Below, in pieces: positions 63,716-64,000 of a DNA stretch of 64,000 nt. The notes under the pieces are model-generated. The model was not told where the DNA came from and ran no database searches. It saw only the letters and a program-made list of their open reading frames with translations. The DNA is taken from positions 62,001 through 126,000 of the forward strand of contig JAQWQJ010000077.1 in NCBI GenBank assembly GCA_029244725.1. The letters are read 5' to 3'. Positions within the stretch are counted from its first letter, which is position 1, and the number at the start of each line of letters is the position of its first letter. The stretch is from Paracoccaceae bacterium. GTDB taxonomy: Bacteria; Pseudomonadota; Alphaproteobacteria; Rhodobacterales; Rhodobacteraceae. The position numbers were made by a program, and so were the translations under genes.

Positions 63716-64000
63716 ATGGCAGTTCGACCATTTGTGATGTGGCCAGATCGAAGGCTGAAAACTGCAGCCGCGCCTGTCTCTGAAATCACCGACGAAATCC
63801 GAGAAATCCTTGCCGATATGGTTGAGACCATGGATGCAATGCCCGGTGTAGGGTTGGCAGGGCCTCAGATCGGGGTGATGCTGCGTTTGGCGGTTGTTGA
63901 TGCTTCGGACACGCGCGGCAAAGTTATCAAGATGGCCAATCCCGAAATTCTGCATTCCTCGATTGAGTATCGTGAACACGAAGAGGCAAGCCCTAACCTG
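63716..64000 (+). CDS. Peptide deformylase-like paralog, truncated by window end
   Basis: 95 residues from ATG 63716 to the window edge. Begins VRPFVMWPDRRLKTAAAPV, with motif 1 as GVGLAGPQIG. Motif 2 reads EEASPNL in place of EGCLS, so the metal-binding cysteine is replaced by serine. Motif 3 (HExxH) is beyond the window. Such def paralogs next to true def are common in this order and may be inactive or have another metal or substrate. Cotranscribed with def. Confidence 0.82.
   Translation, partial: MAVRPFVMWPDRRLKTAAAPVSEITDEIREILADMVETMDAMPGVGLAGPQIGVMLRLAVVDASDTRGKVIKMANPEILHSSIEYREHEEASPNL

Noticed and set aside
1-64000. tRNA, rRNA, CRISPR arrays, insertion sequences, prophage
   Set aside because: I looked through the gene-free gaps and saw no cloverleaf with a CCA-type end, no regularly spaced repeats and no transposase or integrase coding sequence.

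Overview
The window is a chromosomal segment of an alphaproteobacterium, most likely a marine member of the Rhodobacteraceae (Roseobacter group). Support comes from the gene order: chvG-hprK-rapZ-EIIA-HPr-acyltransferase; small two-helix protein-cobO-etfB-etfA-hbd; hisD-UPF0262-LMW phosphatase; divergent hemE/hemC; a mipZ gene; ffh-rpsP-rimM-trmD-rplS-rpmE; atpI-B-E-b'-b; and adjacent def paralogs. GC is moderate by eye. TTG and GTG starts are frequent. I see no rRNA, tRNA, CRISPR array, prophage or insertion sequence.

Layout. 1-3305: regulatory (non-transporting) PTS genes behind the end of the ChvG sensor kinase. 3302-8761 (mostly minus): beta-oxidation/electron transfer (hbd, etfA, etfB), cobalamin adenosyltransferase and an SDR, with a frameshifted DUF6473-type gene on the other strand. 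8804-20064: housekeeping block (parC, Hsp70-like, ychF, trpA, DEAD-box helicase, hisD, UPF0262, LMW phosphatase), spaced by palindromic repeats. 20099-23866: a LysR regulator divergent from a Rieske oxygenase, a RidA protein and a phosphotriesterase-family hydrolase, apparently a small catabolic cassette.

23953-32848 is the most unusual part. Four minus-strand genes (pentapeptide-repeat/K+-channel fusion, single receiver, HisKA-REC-DUF4062 fusion, SLOG-like protein with two pairs of membrane helices) lie divergent to a 1329-residue soluble hybrid histidine kinase (PAS, GAF, triple PAS, HisKA, HATPase, two REC). The DUF4062 and SLOG/2TM modules are known mainly from nucleotide-centred conflict systems. 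Here they appear wired to a two-component phosphorelay and an ion channel. I regard this as the candidate undescribed system.

32862-38311: hemE/hemC, a D-lactate-dehydrogenase-type flavoprotein, mipZ, rpmE and rplS. 38312-46630: the ribosome/SRP cluster (trmD, rimM, rpsP, ffh) with accessory insertions: a NERD-domain protein, two decaying tandem SRPBCC genes, a 47-residue unannotated-size protein overlapping rimM, bluB, chorismate mutase and three translationally coupled GNAT genes. 46631-51451: a hairpin-rich spacer, a small orphan gene, two LysR genes around azoR-doxX, an ArsR regulator and an EamA transporter. 51634-54254: the F0 part of ATP synthase. 54319-64000: GntR regulator, GFA protein, GNAT, smc, lytic transglycosylase, a degenerate receiver plus a conserved hypothetical, a PatB/MalY lyase, peptide deformylase and the start of a deformylase paralog that runs off the window.
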